Below, one piece after another: positions 17,595 through 26,242 of a stretch of DNA of 64,000 bases. The stretch spans positions 48,996 to 112,995 of the forward strand of contig NZ_JAIVFS010000020.1 of the NCBI RefSeq assembly GCF_020829645.1, in the 5' to 3' direction. The position numbers and the translations under genes were made by a program. This DNA is from Nostoc mirabile CHAB5784. Its GTDB lineage: Bacteria; Cyanobacteriota; Cyanobacteriia; Cyanobacteriales; Nostocaceae. The number at the start of each line of letters is the position of its first letter. The first letter of the stretch is position 1. Below the pieces are notes generated by a model, which was not told the origin of the DNA, ran no database searches, and saw nothing but the letters and a program-made list of their open reading frames with translations.

Positions 17595-19358
17595 ATGAAC
17601 CAGAACAGTCAGTCAATTTTAGATTTTAGATTGGGGACTTTCCTACGGAACGCTACGCGTAGCTTGCTTCTCCGAAGGAGTACGACTTCTCTACGAGACG
17701 CTACGCGTAGCTGGCTTTTGAGTAGGGGTACGCTCAGTCGAACGATTTTGGATTGGTCAGATAAGGTGTCTTTCATATTGCGGCGGCTGTTCGTCGCTTT
17801 GTTGGCTTTGATCATCCTCTGGTGGGGATTGCTGCCAGAAATTGCTCTGGCTCAAACTCAGACAGCACCTCCTCCCCAAAGAGTTCTACAACCTACAAAA
17901 ACTCAAACTCCACCAGTTGAAAGTTCGATCCAACCTTATCTGAATCGAGTTATCAAGGAGTTAACGGAGTTTCGCCTCGACAATGGTCTAAAATTCATTG
18001 TTTTAGAACGACATCAAGCGCCTGTGGTTTCTTTTCTTACCTATGCGAATGTCGGTGGTGTGGATGAGCCAGATGGCAAAACTGGTGTAGCTCACTTTCT
18101 AGAACATTTGGCGTTTAAAGGCACAACGCGCATTGGTACAGAAGACTATAAGGCAGAAAAACCTCTATTAGAAACCTTAGAACGATTAGATGGCCAAATT
18201 AAAACAGCGAAAGCCGATGGCAAAAAAGATGAGGTTGCCCGGTTAGAAGCTGAGTTTAAGCGAGTGGAAGCGCAAGCAGCCAAGCTTGTCAAGCAAAACG
18301 AATTGGGGCAAATTGTTGAACAAGCGGGAGGTGTAAACTTAAATGCCAATACTTCAACCGAAGCTACCCGTTATTTGTACAGCTTTCCTGCCAATAAGCT
18401 GGAACTTTGGATGTCGCTGGAGTCGGAACGATTTCTCGATCCTGTAATTCGTCGTGAGTTTTATAAAGAGAAAGATGTAATTTTAGAGGAGCGACGGATG
18501 CGGGTGGAAAATTCACCCATTGGACTGATGGTGGAGAAATTTCTTGATACTGCTTACAAAGTTCATCCCTTCAGACGTCCAGTGATTGGTTATGACGAAG
18601 ATATCCGTAATCTGACACCAGAAGATGTCCAAAAGTTTTTTGATACTCACTATGTACCAAGTAATTTGACCATTGCTATTGTCGGAGATGTTAACCCGGC
18701 TGAGGTGAAAAAACTGGCGCAAACTTATTTTGGCCGCTATCTGGCAAGAACCAAAGCTGTTGAAAAAATTCCGGTGGAACCCCCACAACAAAAAACACAG
18801 GAAGTTACTTTACAGCTACCTTCTCAACCCTGGTATTTAGAAGGTTATCATCGTCCGGCAATTACCCATCCAGATAATGCAGTCTATGAAATCATTGGCA
18901 GTTTATTAAGTGATGGGCGCACGTCGCGGTTGTATAAGTCTTTGGTAGAAAAGCAGCGTTTGGCGCTAAATGCCCAAGGTTTCAGCGGTTTTCCTGGAGA
19001 TAAGTACCCAAACGTCATGTTATTCTATGCTCTCACGGCTCCTGGTCATACGGTTGATGAGTTGGCTGTGGCTTTGCGCCAAGAAATTGACAAATTAAAA
19101 ACTGAGCCTGTAGCGACGGTTGATTTGAAACGGTTGAAAACCCAAGCACGGGCGGGTTTGTTACGTACCCTCGATTCCAATATGGGGATGGCTCAACAAT
19201 TGTTGGAATATGAGGTGAAAACTGGCTCTTGGCGGAATTTGTTTAAGCAGTTGGATGATATTTCGGCGGTGACGACGGCTGATATTCAACGGGTGGCAAA
19301 GGAAACGTTTACGCCGAAAAATCGCACGATTGGTAAGCTGTTGTCGAAAGAAGGATGA
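17595..19358 (+). CDS. M16-family zinc peptidase, catalytic partner
   Basis: Secreted or periplasmic insulinase-type metallopeptidase of 587 residues. The inverted zinc motif is intact: HFLEH (about residues 167-171), with the downstream Glu expected in the following helix region. An M16 C-terminal domain (NLTIAIVGDV, then GRTSRLYKSLVEKQRLA) follows. A hydrophobic signal sequence (FVALLALIILWWGLLPEIAL) begins only at about residue 65 because the N-terminus is lengthened by a repeat encoded in frame (17640-17745; LRNATRSLLLRRSTTSLRDA). The true start may lie after that repeat. It forms a pair with the next gene, which lacks the zinc motif, as in heterodimeric bacterial M16 enzymes. Confidence 0.92.
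   Translation: MNQNSQSILDFRLGTFLRNATRSLLLRRSTTSLRDATRSWLLSRGTLSRTILDWSDKVSFILRRLFVALLALIILWWGLLPEIALAQTQTAPPPQRVLQPTKTQTPPVESSIQPYLNRVIKELTEFRLDNGLKFIVLERHQAPVVSFLTYANVGGVDEPDGKTGVAHFLEHLAFKGTTRIGTEDYKAEKPLLETLERLDGQIKTAKADGKKDEVARLEAEFKRVEAQAAKLVKQNELGQIVEQAGGVNLNANTSTEATRYLYSFPANKLELWMSLESERFLDPVIRREFYKEKDVILEERRMRVENSPIGLMVEKFLDTAYKVHPFRRPVIGYDEDIRNLTPEDVQKFFDTHYVPSNLTIAIVGDVNPAEVKKLAQTYFGRYLARTKAVEKIPVEPPQQKTQEVTLQLPSQPWYLEGYHRPAITHPDNAVYEIIGSLLSDGRTSRLYKSLVEKQRLALNAQGFSGFPGDKYPNVMLFYALTAPGHTVDELAVALRQEIDKLKTEPVATVDLKRLKTQARAGLLRTLDSNMGMAQQLLEYEVKTGSWRNLFKQLDDISAVTTADIQRVAKETFTPKNRTIGKLLSKEG
17640..17745. repeat. Dispersed repeat inside the M16 coding frame
   Basis: Two imperfect copies of GAACGCTACGCGTAGCTTGC / GAGACGCTACGCGTAGCTGG, each with the palindrome GCTACGCGTAGC, are separated by a CTTCTCCGAAGGAGTA hairpin. 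This repeat type is otherwise intergenic in such genomes. It is read through in frame before the signal peptide. Confidence 0.75.
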
Positions 19359-19439
19359 ACAACGTAGACGCATTCGCAAAGCGTCTCGTAGAGAAGCGGC
19401 TGCCGTAGGCTACCGCAAAGGGCGCAAAGGAAGAGAGAT

Positions 19440-21005
19440 ATGCAGAGGTTTAAGGTGAAGGGTAAAAAGCAGATCACATTCAAAATCCAAAATCTAAGTT
19501 GCGCTGGAAGCGCACCAAAGGTGCGACTTAAAATCCAAAATGGGAAGAGGCTTATTTATGCTTTGGTTGGTGTTTTTGCGTGTTTACTTTTAACTTGTAA
19601 TTTTTCTCTAGCGGCGACGGCTGAGGCAAAGCATTACACAGAGTTGCAGTTACCACCGCTACGTGAGATCAAGTTACCCAAGTATGAGCGGTTTGTTCTC
19701 CAAAACGGCTTGGTTGTCTATTTAATGGAGGATCACGAATTGCCGTTGGTGAATGGGACGGCGTTTGTACGGACAGGAAATCGCTTGGAACCACAACAGA
19801 AAGTTGGTTTAGCTGGTTTTACAGGCGCGGTGATGCGAACTGGAGGAACTAAGAAGCATTCGGCTGATGAACTTAATGAGATGTTGGAACAACGCGCGGC
19901 ATCTGTAGAAACCAGTATTAGTGAAGCTTCTGGTAGTGCTAGCTTTGGCGCACTGAGTGAAGATTTAGAAACGGTGTTTGGGCTGTTTGCCGAGGTGCTG
20001 CGATCGCCAGTATTTGCTCAAGAAAAGCTAGACTTGGCTAAGACACAAGCTAAGGGTGGCATTGCTCGTCGCAATGACGATCCAGATAGTATTGCTAGCC
20101 GAGAATTTAAGAAATTGATCTATGGGAAAGATAGTCCATACGCTCGCACGATAGAGTATGCAACAGTAAATCAGGTTGAGCGTGAGGATTTGCTCAACTT
20201 TTATCAGCAATATTTCCACCCCAATAATATGATTTTGGGGATTGTGGGAGATTTTGAGACCAAGAAAATGCGATCGCTCATTCAAGCTAAGTTTGGCGAC
20301 TGGAAGCGCAACCCAGGTATTGCTAAACCCAAATTACCAAATGTTTCGCCAGCTAATAGAGGTGGAGTCTTTTTTGTCAATCAGCCACAACTGACGCAAA
20401 GTAGTGTGCTTATCGGGCATTTAGGCGGACGGTTTGACAGTCCTGATTATGCGGCGCTGGATGTATTGAATGGGGTGTTAAGTGGATTTGGTGGACGCTT
20501 ATTTAATGAAGTGCGATCGCGTCAAGGTTTAGCTTACTCTGTATATGGCCACTGGAGTCCCCGTTTCGACTATCCTGGCATGTTTATTGCTGGTGGACAA
20601 ACGCGATCGGATGCTACTGTGCAGTTTGTCAAAGCCTTACAAAATGAAATCAAGCGCATCCAAACTCAAAGAGTTACAGCAAAAGAACTCGCTTTTGCGA
20701 AAGAGTCTACACTCAACTCCTTTGTATTCAACTTTCAAGACCCTAGTCAAACCTTATCACGGTTGATGCGATACGAATATTACGGCTATCCTGCTGATTT
20801 TCTCTTTCGCTATCAAAAAGCCGTCGCCGCCACCACAGCTGCTGATGTGCAACGAGTAGCACGAGAATACCTCAAGCCAGAAAAGATAGTGACTCTAGTG
20901 GTGGGGAATCAAACCGCTATTCAACCGCCATTGACGAAGCTAGCAGTACAGGTGACAGCAATAGATGTAACTATTCCTGGTTCACAGCCACAGGTGAAGA
21001 ATTAA
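19440..21005 (+). CDS. M16-family peptidase homologue without zinc motif
   Basis: Partner of the preceding M16 peptidase, 80 bases downstream on the same strand. The 521-residue product has a signal peptide (ALVGVFACLLLTCNFSLA, about residues 40-57) and both M16 halves (FVLQNGLVVYLMEDHELPLV near the start; GFGGRLFNEVRSRQGLAYSV in the C-terminal half). Where HxxEH should be, it reads GFTGAVMRTGG, so it cannot bind the catalytic zinc. The C-terminal Arg/Tyr region is conserved. This split is typical of two-subunit M16B enzymes. The N-terminal 35 residues include a read-through of a GCGCTGGAAGCGC repeat, so the real start may be later. Confidence 0.9.
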   Translation: MQRFKVKGKKQITFKIQNLSCAGSAPKVRLKIQNGKRLIYALVGVFACLLLTCNFSLAATAEAKHYTELQLPPLREIKLPKYERFVLQNGLVVYLMEDHELPLVNGTAFVRTGNRLEPQQKVGLAGFTGAVMRTGGTKKHSADELNEMLEQRAASVETSISEASGSASFGALSEDLETVFGLFAEVLRSPVFAQEKLDLAKTQAKGGIARRNDDPDSIASREFKKLIYGKDSPYARTIEYATVNQVEREDLLNFYQQYFHPNNMILGIVGDFETKKMRSLIQAKFGDWKRNPGIAKPKLPNVSPANRGGVFFVNQPQLTQSSVLIGHLGGRFDSPDYAALDVLNGVLSGFGGRLFNEVRSRQGLAYSVYGHWSPRFDYPGMFIAGGQTRSDATVQFVKALQNEIKRIQTQRVTAKELAFAKESTLNSFVFNFQDPSQTLSRLMRYEYYGYPADFLFRYQKAVAATTAADVQRVAREYLKPEKIVTLVVGNQTAIQPPLTKLAVQVTAIDVTIPGSQPQVKN

Positions 21006-21207
21006 TCACATATTGCGATTAAAACCATAAGTAGAGAAGCGATTTCTCGCGTCTCTCTTCTCCCTGATTGCGCTATCAACAAGGTATCCCTCTCAGGATT
21101 TCCTGGTAATCAGCGTTTAGTTAAGTAGTCAGACAGAATTAATTAGACAATGTCATTGCGAACGCTCGCAATGACTGTAAATATTTTTGTCCTACTACTT
21201 ATAAGTA

Positions 21208-21313
21208 GGACTTACGCAAAGTATCTCTCAAACTCTTATTTCTCCGTCTCCTCTGTGGTAGCTGCGGCAAGCCGCTTTGCATCTACCTTATTCCGTAACT
21301 CTTGCGTAAGTTC
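21208..21313. mobile_element. MITE with GGACTTACGCA ends, TA target duplication
   Basis: A 106-bp element starting GGACTTACGC and ending GCGTAAGTTC (one mismatch), with TA at 21206-21207 and 21314-21315. Interior of the same CTCTGTGG/GCGGCAAGCCGC type as its relatives. Confidence 0.82.
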
Positions 21314-21419
21314 TAATGAGTACTTGAGTAACTACTCAAATCAAATAATTTCCTTCATTATCGGGAAATGACTGAGGAAAAATTGTAGTAAGCAGTAGAA
21401 ACTAAATCAGGAACCAAAG

Positions 21420-21448
21420 CCTCTGGAAACTCCAGAGGTTTTTTCTTT
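21420..21448 (+). terminator. Orphan intrinsic terminator, possible end of a small RNA
   Basis: A perfect 8-bp stem CCTCTGGA / TCCAGAGG with a three-base loop is followed by TTTTTTCTTT. The nearest upstream + strand gene ends 415 bases before, with a MITE between. Upstream are two further small inverted repeats (TTGAGTAACTACTCAA at about 21333, and TTCCT...AGGAA at 21350-21379). Confidence 0.75.
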
Positions 21449-21630
21449 AAATTACGCTTTTCTAGGAGCGATCGCCCCATACACTTCAATAAAGGGGTTT
21501 ATTAAGCAGGCGAGATGCGACGACAAACTGCTGCGTGTCCAAGCATCCGACAATTTAGTGATGAAGCAGCAAACAATTGTCGCCTTAACTGGAGTAAGCT
21601 AAATTTAGGTTTGAGCTAACGGGAGTGGAG

Positions 21631-22281
21631 ATGATGTTGTTGGAATTAAAGCGCATCCATGTTCCACCAGGGCAAAGGGTGTTACTGCGAGATGTAACCT
21701 GGCAGGAATTGGAAACAATTTTAGAGGATTTAGGGGAACACCGTGCTGCACGAATTGCTTATGACAGCGGAATACTGGAGATTATGGCATCACTGCCAGA
21801 ACATGAATATGACAAAGAAATTATTGGTGATTTAGTCAAAGCCCTTCTGGAAGAGCTAAATACTGAGTTTATCAGCCTTGGTTCTACCACTTTCAAAAAT
21901 CAAGTAATGGCTCAAGGTATAGAACCTGACCAGTGTTTCTATATCAAAAATGAATCCAAGATTCGCGGCAAGAAGCGACTAGATTTAACAGTAGATCCAC
22001 CTCCAGATTTAGCTCTAGAAATTGATATTACTTCTCGCACTCATCCTAATATCTATGAAGCTTTAAAAGTACCTGAACTTTGGCGTTTTGATAAAGGAAA
22101 GCTCCAAATTAATGTTCTGCAAGACGGGCATTATGTAGAGTCTCAGCAAAGCCTAAATTTTCCTAAATTTAAACTAATTGAAACGATTCCCCAATATTTG
22201 GAGCAAAGTACAACAGCAGGTAGAAATGCAACGCTCAAGGCTTTTCGTCTTTGGGTACAAAAACAGATACAACAGCAATGA
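21631..22281 (+). CDS. Uma2-family (DUF820) putative endonuclease
   Basis: PD-(D/E)xK-fold protein of the Uma2/DUF820 family, extremely abundant in cyanobacteria; function unproven. The 216 residues show the N-terminal WQELETILEDLGEHRAARIAY, the central YDKEIIGDLVKALLEEL and the nuclease-like core PDQCFYIKNE and DLALEIDITS. ATG codons at 21631 and 21634 are equivalent starts; the frame opens at a GTG at 21625. GGAG sits just before. No operon partner. Confidence 0.88.
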   Translation: MMLLELKRIHVPPGQRVLLRDVTWQELETILEDLGEHRAARIAYDSGILEIMASLPEHEYDKEIIGDLVKALLEELNTEFISLGSTTFKNQVMAQGIEPDQCFYIKNESKIRGKKRLDLTVDPPPDLALEIDITSRTHPNIYEALKVPELWRFDKGKLQINVLQDGHYVESQQSLNFPKFKLIETIPQYLEQSTTAGRNATLKAFRLWVQKQIQQQ

Positions 22282-22287
22282 CTGAAT

Positions 22288-22320
22288 AATTCGTAATTCG
22301 TAATTCGTAATTCGTAATTA
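22288..22320. repeat. Heptamer tandem repeat (ATTCGTA)
   Basis: About four and a half copies of ATTCGTA directly after the Uma2 gene, an STRR-type tract. Confidence 0.8.
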
Positions 22321-22398
22321 ATTTTAGGTAGATATCTGCCTAACTTCGACCTCTATTTTGATCTGGCAACAAGTTAAGACAAGTCGGCTCGGTGAACC

Positions 22399-22433
22399 AA
22401 GAATCCCACGGCTTGAAGCCGTGGGAGTGTCAA
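22399..22433. repeat. IS200/IS605-type end hairpin at the 3' end of rpmB
   Basis: AAGAATCCCACGGCTTGAAG continues into CCGTGGGAGTGTCA, with the perfect stem CCCACGGCTT / AAGCCGTGGG. It abuts the rpmB stop codon and so may serve as its terminator. The inverse-oriented relative is at 13243-13278. No transposase gene is adjacent. Confidence 0.65.
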
Positions 22434-22670
22434 TTAGTAATGATTCAGGTTAATGCCAGCTTCTTTTGCCATTGCTTCTAACCCATTAATTTGTAGGGTT
22501 TTGATTGCTTTGGTAGACAGCTTTAACTTCACCCAGCGATTTCCGCCTTCCCACCAAACACGCTTGTTTTGCAGATTAGCGTGCTGAAGGCGTTTAGTAC
22601 GGCGGTGGGAGTGGGAAACAGCAAAAGCGTTATTTGCCTTCTTACCAGTTAGTTGACAGCGACGGGACAT
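22434..22670 (-). CDS. rpmB: 50S ribosomal protein L28
   Basis: Large-subunit ribosomal protein L28. The 78 residues start [20 protein letters not shown] and contain [20 protein letters not shown], both family signatures, at the normal length. It lacks CxxC zinc motifs; a single Cys is at residue 5. It is monocistronic, and its stop codon touches an IS-type hairpin. Confidence 0.97.
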   Translation of the reverse strand: MSRRCQLTGKKANNAFAVSHSHRRTKRLQHANLQNKRVWWEGGNRWVKLKLSTKAIKTLQINGLEAMAKEAGINLNHY

Positions 22671-22781
22671 AGCAAGTATCTCCAGATTGTTATTTTAATA
22701 CAGCCTTTCCATTTTAGGTCTTAGGCAACAGAAGTAGGAAAGGAGATGCGAACAGGGGGAGCAGGGGGAGAAATAACTCCT

Positions 22782-22847
22782 GTAGAGACGCGATTAATCG
22801 CGTCTCTACTCAATACTCCTGTAGAGACGCGATTAATCGCGTCTCTA
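22782..22847. repeat. Two perfect palindromes downstream of htpG
   Basis: GTAGAGACGCGATTAATCGC continues into GTCTCTAC, a perfect 28-bp palindrome, present at 22782-22809 and again at 22820-22847. A near copy is inside the MITE that breaks the DUF559 gene (about 45677-45703). Placed just after the htpG stop on the minus strand, they may end its transcript. Confidence 0.8.
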
Positions 22848-22860
22848 CTCCTAACTATTC

Positions 22861-24849
22861 TTACTTACTAGCTTGTTCCGTTAGCTTGGTGAGTACCTCA
22901 TTCGATCGCTCGACGAAAGATTTCATTCCCTCAGCGTCAAATCCTTTCTGAGATATCAGCGCTAAATCGTAGACGTGTTGGCAAATCAAGTTCACTAACT
23001 GATCGGTAGACGATTGACCGTCACCTTGAATAATACTACCTTGGTTAAGATTTGCCAGATTTTGAATCAACGGATGAGCAGTATTCACCAGCAAAACGTG
23101 ATCTTCGGGAAACTCTACTGACTGCTGCTGCATCATGGCGTTCATTTCCCGCATCCGGCGGAGAATCTCAGGTAAAAGAACGATCGCAGGTGGTGTCCCA
23201 TGAGGATCGTCTGATTTTAAAGCTTCGGTGCGGATGTTGAGTTTGGGTTTGTTGAGGGATTTCTCAAATAACTCTTTGATGCTCTCACTCCGAGTTTTAT
23301 TCGTCTTGGGATCAACAATTTCCGTAGCTTTGTCTTGTTCCAGCAGGGTATTATCTAAGTCGGAGTCCACCCGTGTAAACTTAACATCCTGATATTCCCG
23401 CTCTAGGAAGTTGATAAAGTGGGTGTCGATGAAGGAGTCCATAAACAGGACTTCCAAGCCTTGATTTTTGTGCAGTTCTATGTATGTAGCTTGGGTTGCT
23501 TCATCAGTGCTGTAGAAAACCCGGTTTTCGTTACGTTCTTTGTTACGTTCTAGATACTCTTTGAGCGTGGTGTAAGGAGCGCTGGGTGTTGAGTTCTCAG
23601 AACTGGGTGAGGGAGTCACATCTTGCCAAGCATCCCCGTCTGAAGATTGTACTTCAACCACTGGAGTTTGGGCAGCAACTTTTTCTGTCAGCTTGGCGGT
23701 GGTGCGGAAGACGATGATATCTTCGATTTGTTTTTTGAATTTCTCGTCGTTGAGAACGCCGAATTTTACAAAGGTGCCAAGGTCTTTCCAGGCGCTAATG
23801 TATTGTTCGCGGTTATCACGGAAGAGTTCTTTGAGGCGATCGCCTACTTTTTTGGCAATGTAATCACCGATTCTTCGCACGGTGCGATCGCCTTGCAAGG
23901 CACTGCGCGATACGTTTAGGGGAATATCGGTACTATCAATCACACCCCGCATCGGCATCAGAAATTGGGGGATAATTTCTTCGCAGTTGTCGCTAACAAA
24001 AACTTGATTGGAAAATAGCTTGATCTGCCCTTTAGTAACATCTACATCCGGTCTCATTTTGGGAAAATACAGAATCCCATTGATGATAAAGGGATAGTCA
24101 GTGTTTAAATGTACCCACAACAGCGGTTCTTCCTGAAAAGGATACAGGTAGCGGTAAAACTCTAAATAATCTTCTTGACTCAGGTTATTCGGAGACTCTC
24201 GCCACGGTGCTTTTTGCTTATTTAATACTTCACCGTCCAGTTTGATTGGGACTGGCAAGAAGTCGCAGTAGGTCTTGACAAGATTCTTAATCCGTGCTAA
24301 TTCTAAAAATTCTTCCTCTTCTCCTTGCAGGCTGAGAGTAATAGTAGTGCCGCGAGTTGTCCGGGGCGATTCTTCTAGAGTGAATGCTGGGGAACCATCG
24401 CAAGTCCAGTGAACTGCCTGCGCTCCTTCTTGATATGAGAGGGTATCAATTTCTACCTTTTGCGCCACCATAAAGGAAGAGTAGAAACCAAGACCGAAGT
24501 GGCCAATTATAGGTTGATCTGATTTGCCTTCATACTTATGAATAAATTCTTCAGCACTAGAGAAAGCAACCTGATTGATATATTTCTTAACTTCTTGGGC
24601 GGTCATCCCGATACCGTTATCGGAGATGGAGAGAGTCTTCTTATCTTTGTCAATGGCAATTTCAATTTCCGGTTCGCCGATGTCTCCAGCGTAGTCTCCG
24701 GCGCGGGATACCATTTTCAGCTTTTGGATGGCGTCTACAGCGTTGGATACCAGTTCCCGCAAGAAGATTTGGTGATCTGAGTAAAGCGACTTCTTAATGA
24801 TCGGGAAAATATTCTCAGTATGAATACTGATAGTGCCTTGTTCTAGCAT
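22861..24849 (-). CDS. htpG: Molecular chaperone HtpG (Hsp90)
   Basis: Cytoplasmic ATP-dependent chaperone for heat, cold and oxidative stress, and in cyanobacteria linked to phycobilisome and tetrapyrrole proteins. The 662-residue product has the GHKL ATP site: LRELVSNAVDAIQKL (about 28-42), SISDNGIGMT, and the lid GHFGLGFYSSFMVA. The middle-domain catalytic Arg region (IPLNVSRSALQGD) and the C-terminal dimer domain follow. No clear CIRCE element is visible upstream. Confidence 0.98.
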   Translation of the reverse strand: MLEQGTISIHTENIFPIIKKSLYSDHQIFLRELVSNAVDAIQKLKMVSRAGDYAGDIGEPEIEIAIDKDKKTLSISDNGIGMTAQEVKKYINQVAFSSAEEFIHKYEGKSDQPIIGHFGLGFYSSFMVAQKVEIDTLSYQEGAQAVHWTCDGSPAFTLEESPRTTRGTTITLSLQGEEEEFLELARIKNLVKTYCDFLPVPIKLDGEVLNKQKAPWRESPNNLSQEDYLEFYRYLYPFQEEPLLWVHLNTDYPFIINGILYFPKMRPDVDVTKGQIKLFSNQVFVSDNCEEIIPQFLMPMRGVIDSTDIPLNVSRSALQGDRTVRRIGDYIAKKVGDRLKELFRDNREQYISAWKDLGTFVKFGVLNDEKFKKQIEDIIVFRTTAKLTEKVAAQTPVVEVQSSDGDAWQDVTPSPSSENSTPSAPYTTLKEYLERNKERNENRVFYSTDEATQATYIELHKNQGLEVLFMDSFIDTHFINFLEREYQDVKFTRVDSDLDNTLLEQDKATEIVDPKTNKTRSESIKELFEKSLNKPKLNIRTEALKSDDPHGTPPAIVLLPEILRRMREMNAMMQQQSVEFPEDHVLLVNTAHPLIQNLANLNQGSIIQGDGQSSTDQLVNLICQHVYDLALISQKGFDAEGMKSFVERSNEVLTKLTEQASK

Positions 24850-25205
24850 AATTGGTAATCTTCGACGTTAGTATCTGAAATGATGATAGCGGCTAATACA
24901 GCCTAGCCTTCTGCTTTCCAGGATAAACCCGGAGAACATAGAAGGGCATGATACCAATTAGGATTTTAAAAGCATAACTTAGGCGATCGCTCCTTTTCTA
25001 AGCATTGTTTGCCCCCATTTTGTGATTCGGATTTCCCTACTCCCGATTTTCACCGCAGGTTTCTTAGCCTAGTTGAGACTGCTGTCTAAATACAACATTT
25101 CATTAATTAGTAGAGAATAAATTGGGCAAACCTCTGTGTCCCTCTGCGCTTTACTCTGCGCCCCTCTGCGTTTAAAAAAATGTTCCGATTTCCCGCAAAG
25201 GTATA
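24850..25205. other. Intergenic region, no gene seen
   Basis: Holds the htpG promoter region, one HIP1 site, a GATACCAATTAGGAT sequence resembling a single MITE end, and a CTCTGCG-rich repeat at 25135-25170. No reading frame or RNA recognised. Confidence 0.5.
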
Positions 25206-25847
25206 CTAAGTATTGCTAGAATTCTTCTCCAACACTAAAAAATAGTGGTACGGATAAGTAGGATCGATAAATTCTTGCTTGACAGTTAACCCAGCTTTGG
25301 CAACAGAGTTTAAAATCCGCTTTTTGGGATATCCTTTCAAACCCATTTCCCAGTAGTGTTCGTCACATACTGGTTTTGTACTCCAGAATTTTGGCACATT
25401 GAGTAATAAATGCCTTGGTCTTCCGGAGAAAGAGGTTTTGATCTGAAATGCCAAGTATTGGGTGCAATAGGGAATTGAAATTACCAAAAATTTCTTGGTT
25501 GCTTCGGCAAGTTTTCTCAATGCTTCTTCTGAGTCAGGGTAAGGAAAATGTTCCAGCACTTGAAACAGAACAATCGCATCAAATTTATCTTTTGGTAATG
25601 AAAAATCTGTTGTCAGATCCAAAATTATTTCTGGCTTGAGATTGGGGTCAACATCAGCGGTAGTGACGTTGTATCCATTGTTCTTCAAAATGTCCGTTAA
25701 CAAAGAATTAAAAATCCCAATTTCCAGAACGTTTTTTACCTGATTACCTAGCGAAAAAATTAGACGCAACTGGTGGTGGTAACTAATGAGCCGATTTTTT
25801 GATAAATATTCTGAATTTCTAATATCTAAAGAGGTGATGAGTTGCAT
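25206..25847 (-). CDS. Class I SAM-dependent methyltransferase
   Basis: A 213-residue methyltransferase of the Methyltransf_11/23 type. Motif I is VLEIGIFNSLLTDILKNNGY (about residue 38), motif II has TTADVDPN, and the post-I region reads FDAIVLFQVLEHFPYPDSEE. The GxGxG of motif I is weakened to GIFNS, so SAM binding is likely but not certain. Substrate unknown; such orphan enzymes often act on sugars or lipids. The frame opens six bases earlier at a TTG; the ATG at 25847 is preferred. Confidence 0.85.
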   Translation of the reverse strand: MQLITSLDIRNSEYLSKNRLISYHHQLRLIFSLGNQVKNVLEIGIFNSLLTDILKNNGYNVTTADVDPNLKPEIILDLTTDFSLPKDKFDAIVLFQVLEHFPYPDSEEALRKLAEATKKFLVISIPYCTQYLAFQIKTSFSGRPRHLLLNVPKFWSTKPVCDEHYWEMGLKGYPKKRILNSVAKAGLTVKQEFIDPTYPYHYFLVLEKNSSNT

Positions 25848-26242
25848 AAACAATGCCTACCTAAGCTGATGGACTAACAAATGTGATGGGTATACAACTA
25901 CAGGATTCCCGGAAAAACTTTGAAAATAACAGTTTCTCATTCTAATTCGTAATTCATCAGAAGCAAATTGATACAACACACATTAGAGGTTGTTTGAAAA
26001 GTGTTTCGCTGTGACTTTAGGCACTTTTAGATCCCCCCTAACCCACGCCAGTCGCTCCACTTGGGGAGACCCCAAGACCGCGCTGGCTCCCCTTAAAAAG
26101 GGGGGAATCGGAATTAAAGTCCCCCAATTTATCGGGGGATTTAGGGGGATCTAAAACTTTTGATACCGACAATAGGACTTTTCAAACATCCTCTTAGGGA
26201 CGCACAAATGTGCGTCCCTAATATATTCCACGCAATTAATAA
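25848..26242. other. Intergenic region with one MITE
   Basis: Mostly occupied by the MITE at 25986-26193. A GGGACGCACAAATGTGCGTCCC palindrome follows at about 26196-26218, placed to act as the clpB terminator. No gene seen. Confidence 0.6.
25986..26193. mobile_element. MITE with GAGGTTGTTTGAAAAGT ends, TTA target duplication
   Basis: A 208-bp element starting GAGGTTGTTTGAAAAGT and ending with its near inverse ACTTTTCAAACATCCTC, flanked by TTA at 25983-25985 and 26194-26196. The interior has paired AGATCCCCCCTAA / TTAGGGGGATCT sequences. TNA duplications are typical of a subgroup of IS5-family transposases, the likely mobiliser (inference). Confidence 0.85.

Larger units (their letters stand above)
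21006..21630. other. Intergenic region with MITE and orphan terminator
   Basis: Contains the MITE at 21208-21313 and an orphan intrinsic terminator at 21420-21448. The 21449-21630 part is the leader of the Uma2 gene. No protein gene seen. Confidence 0.5.
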
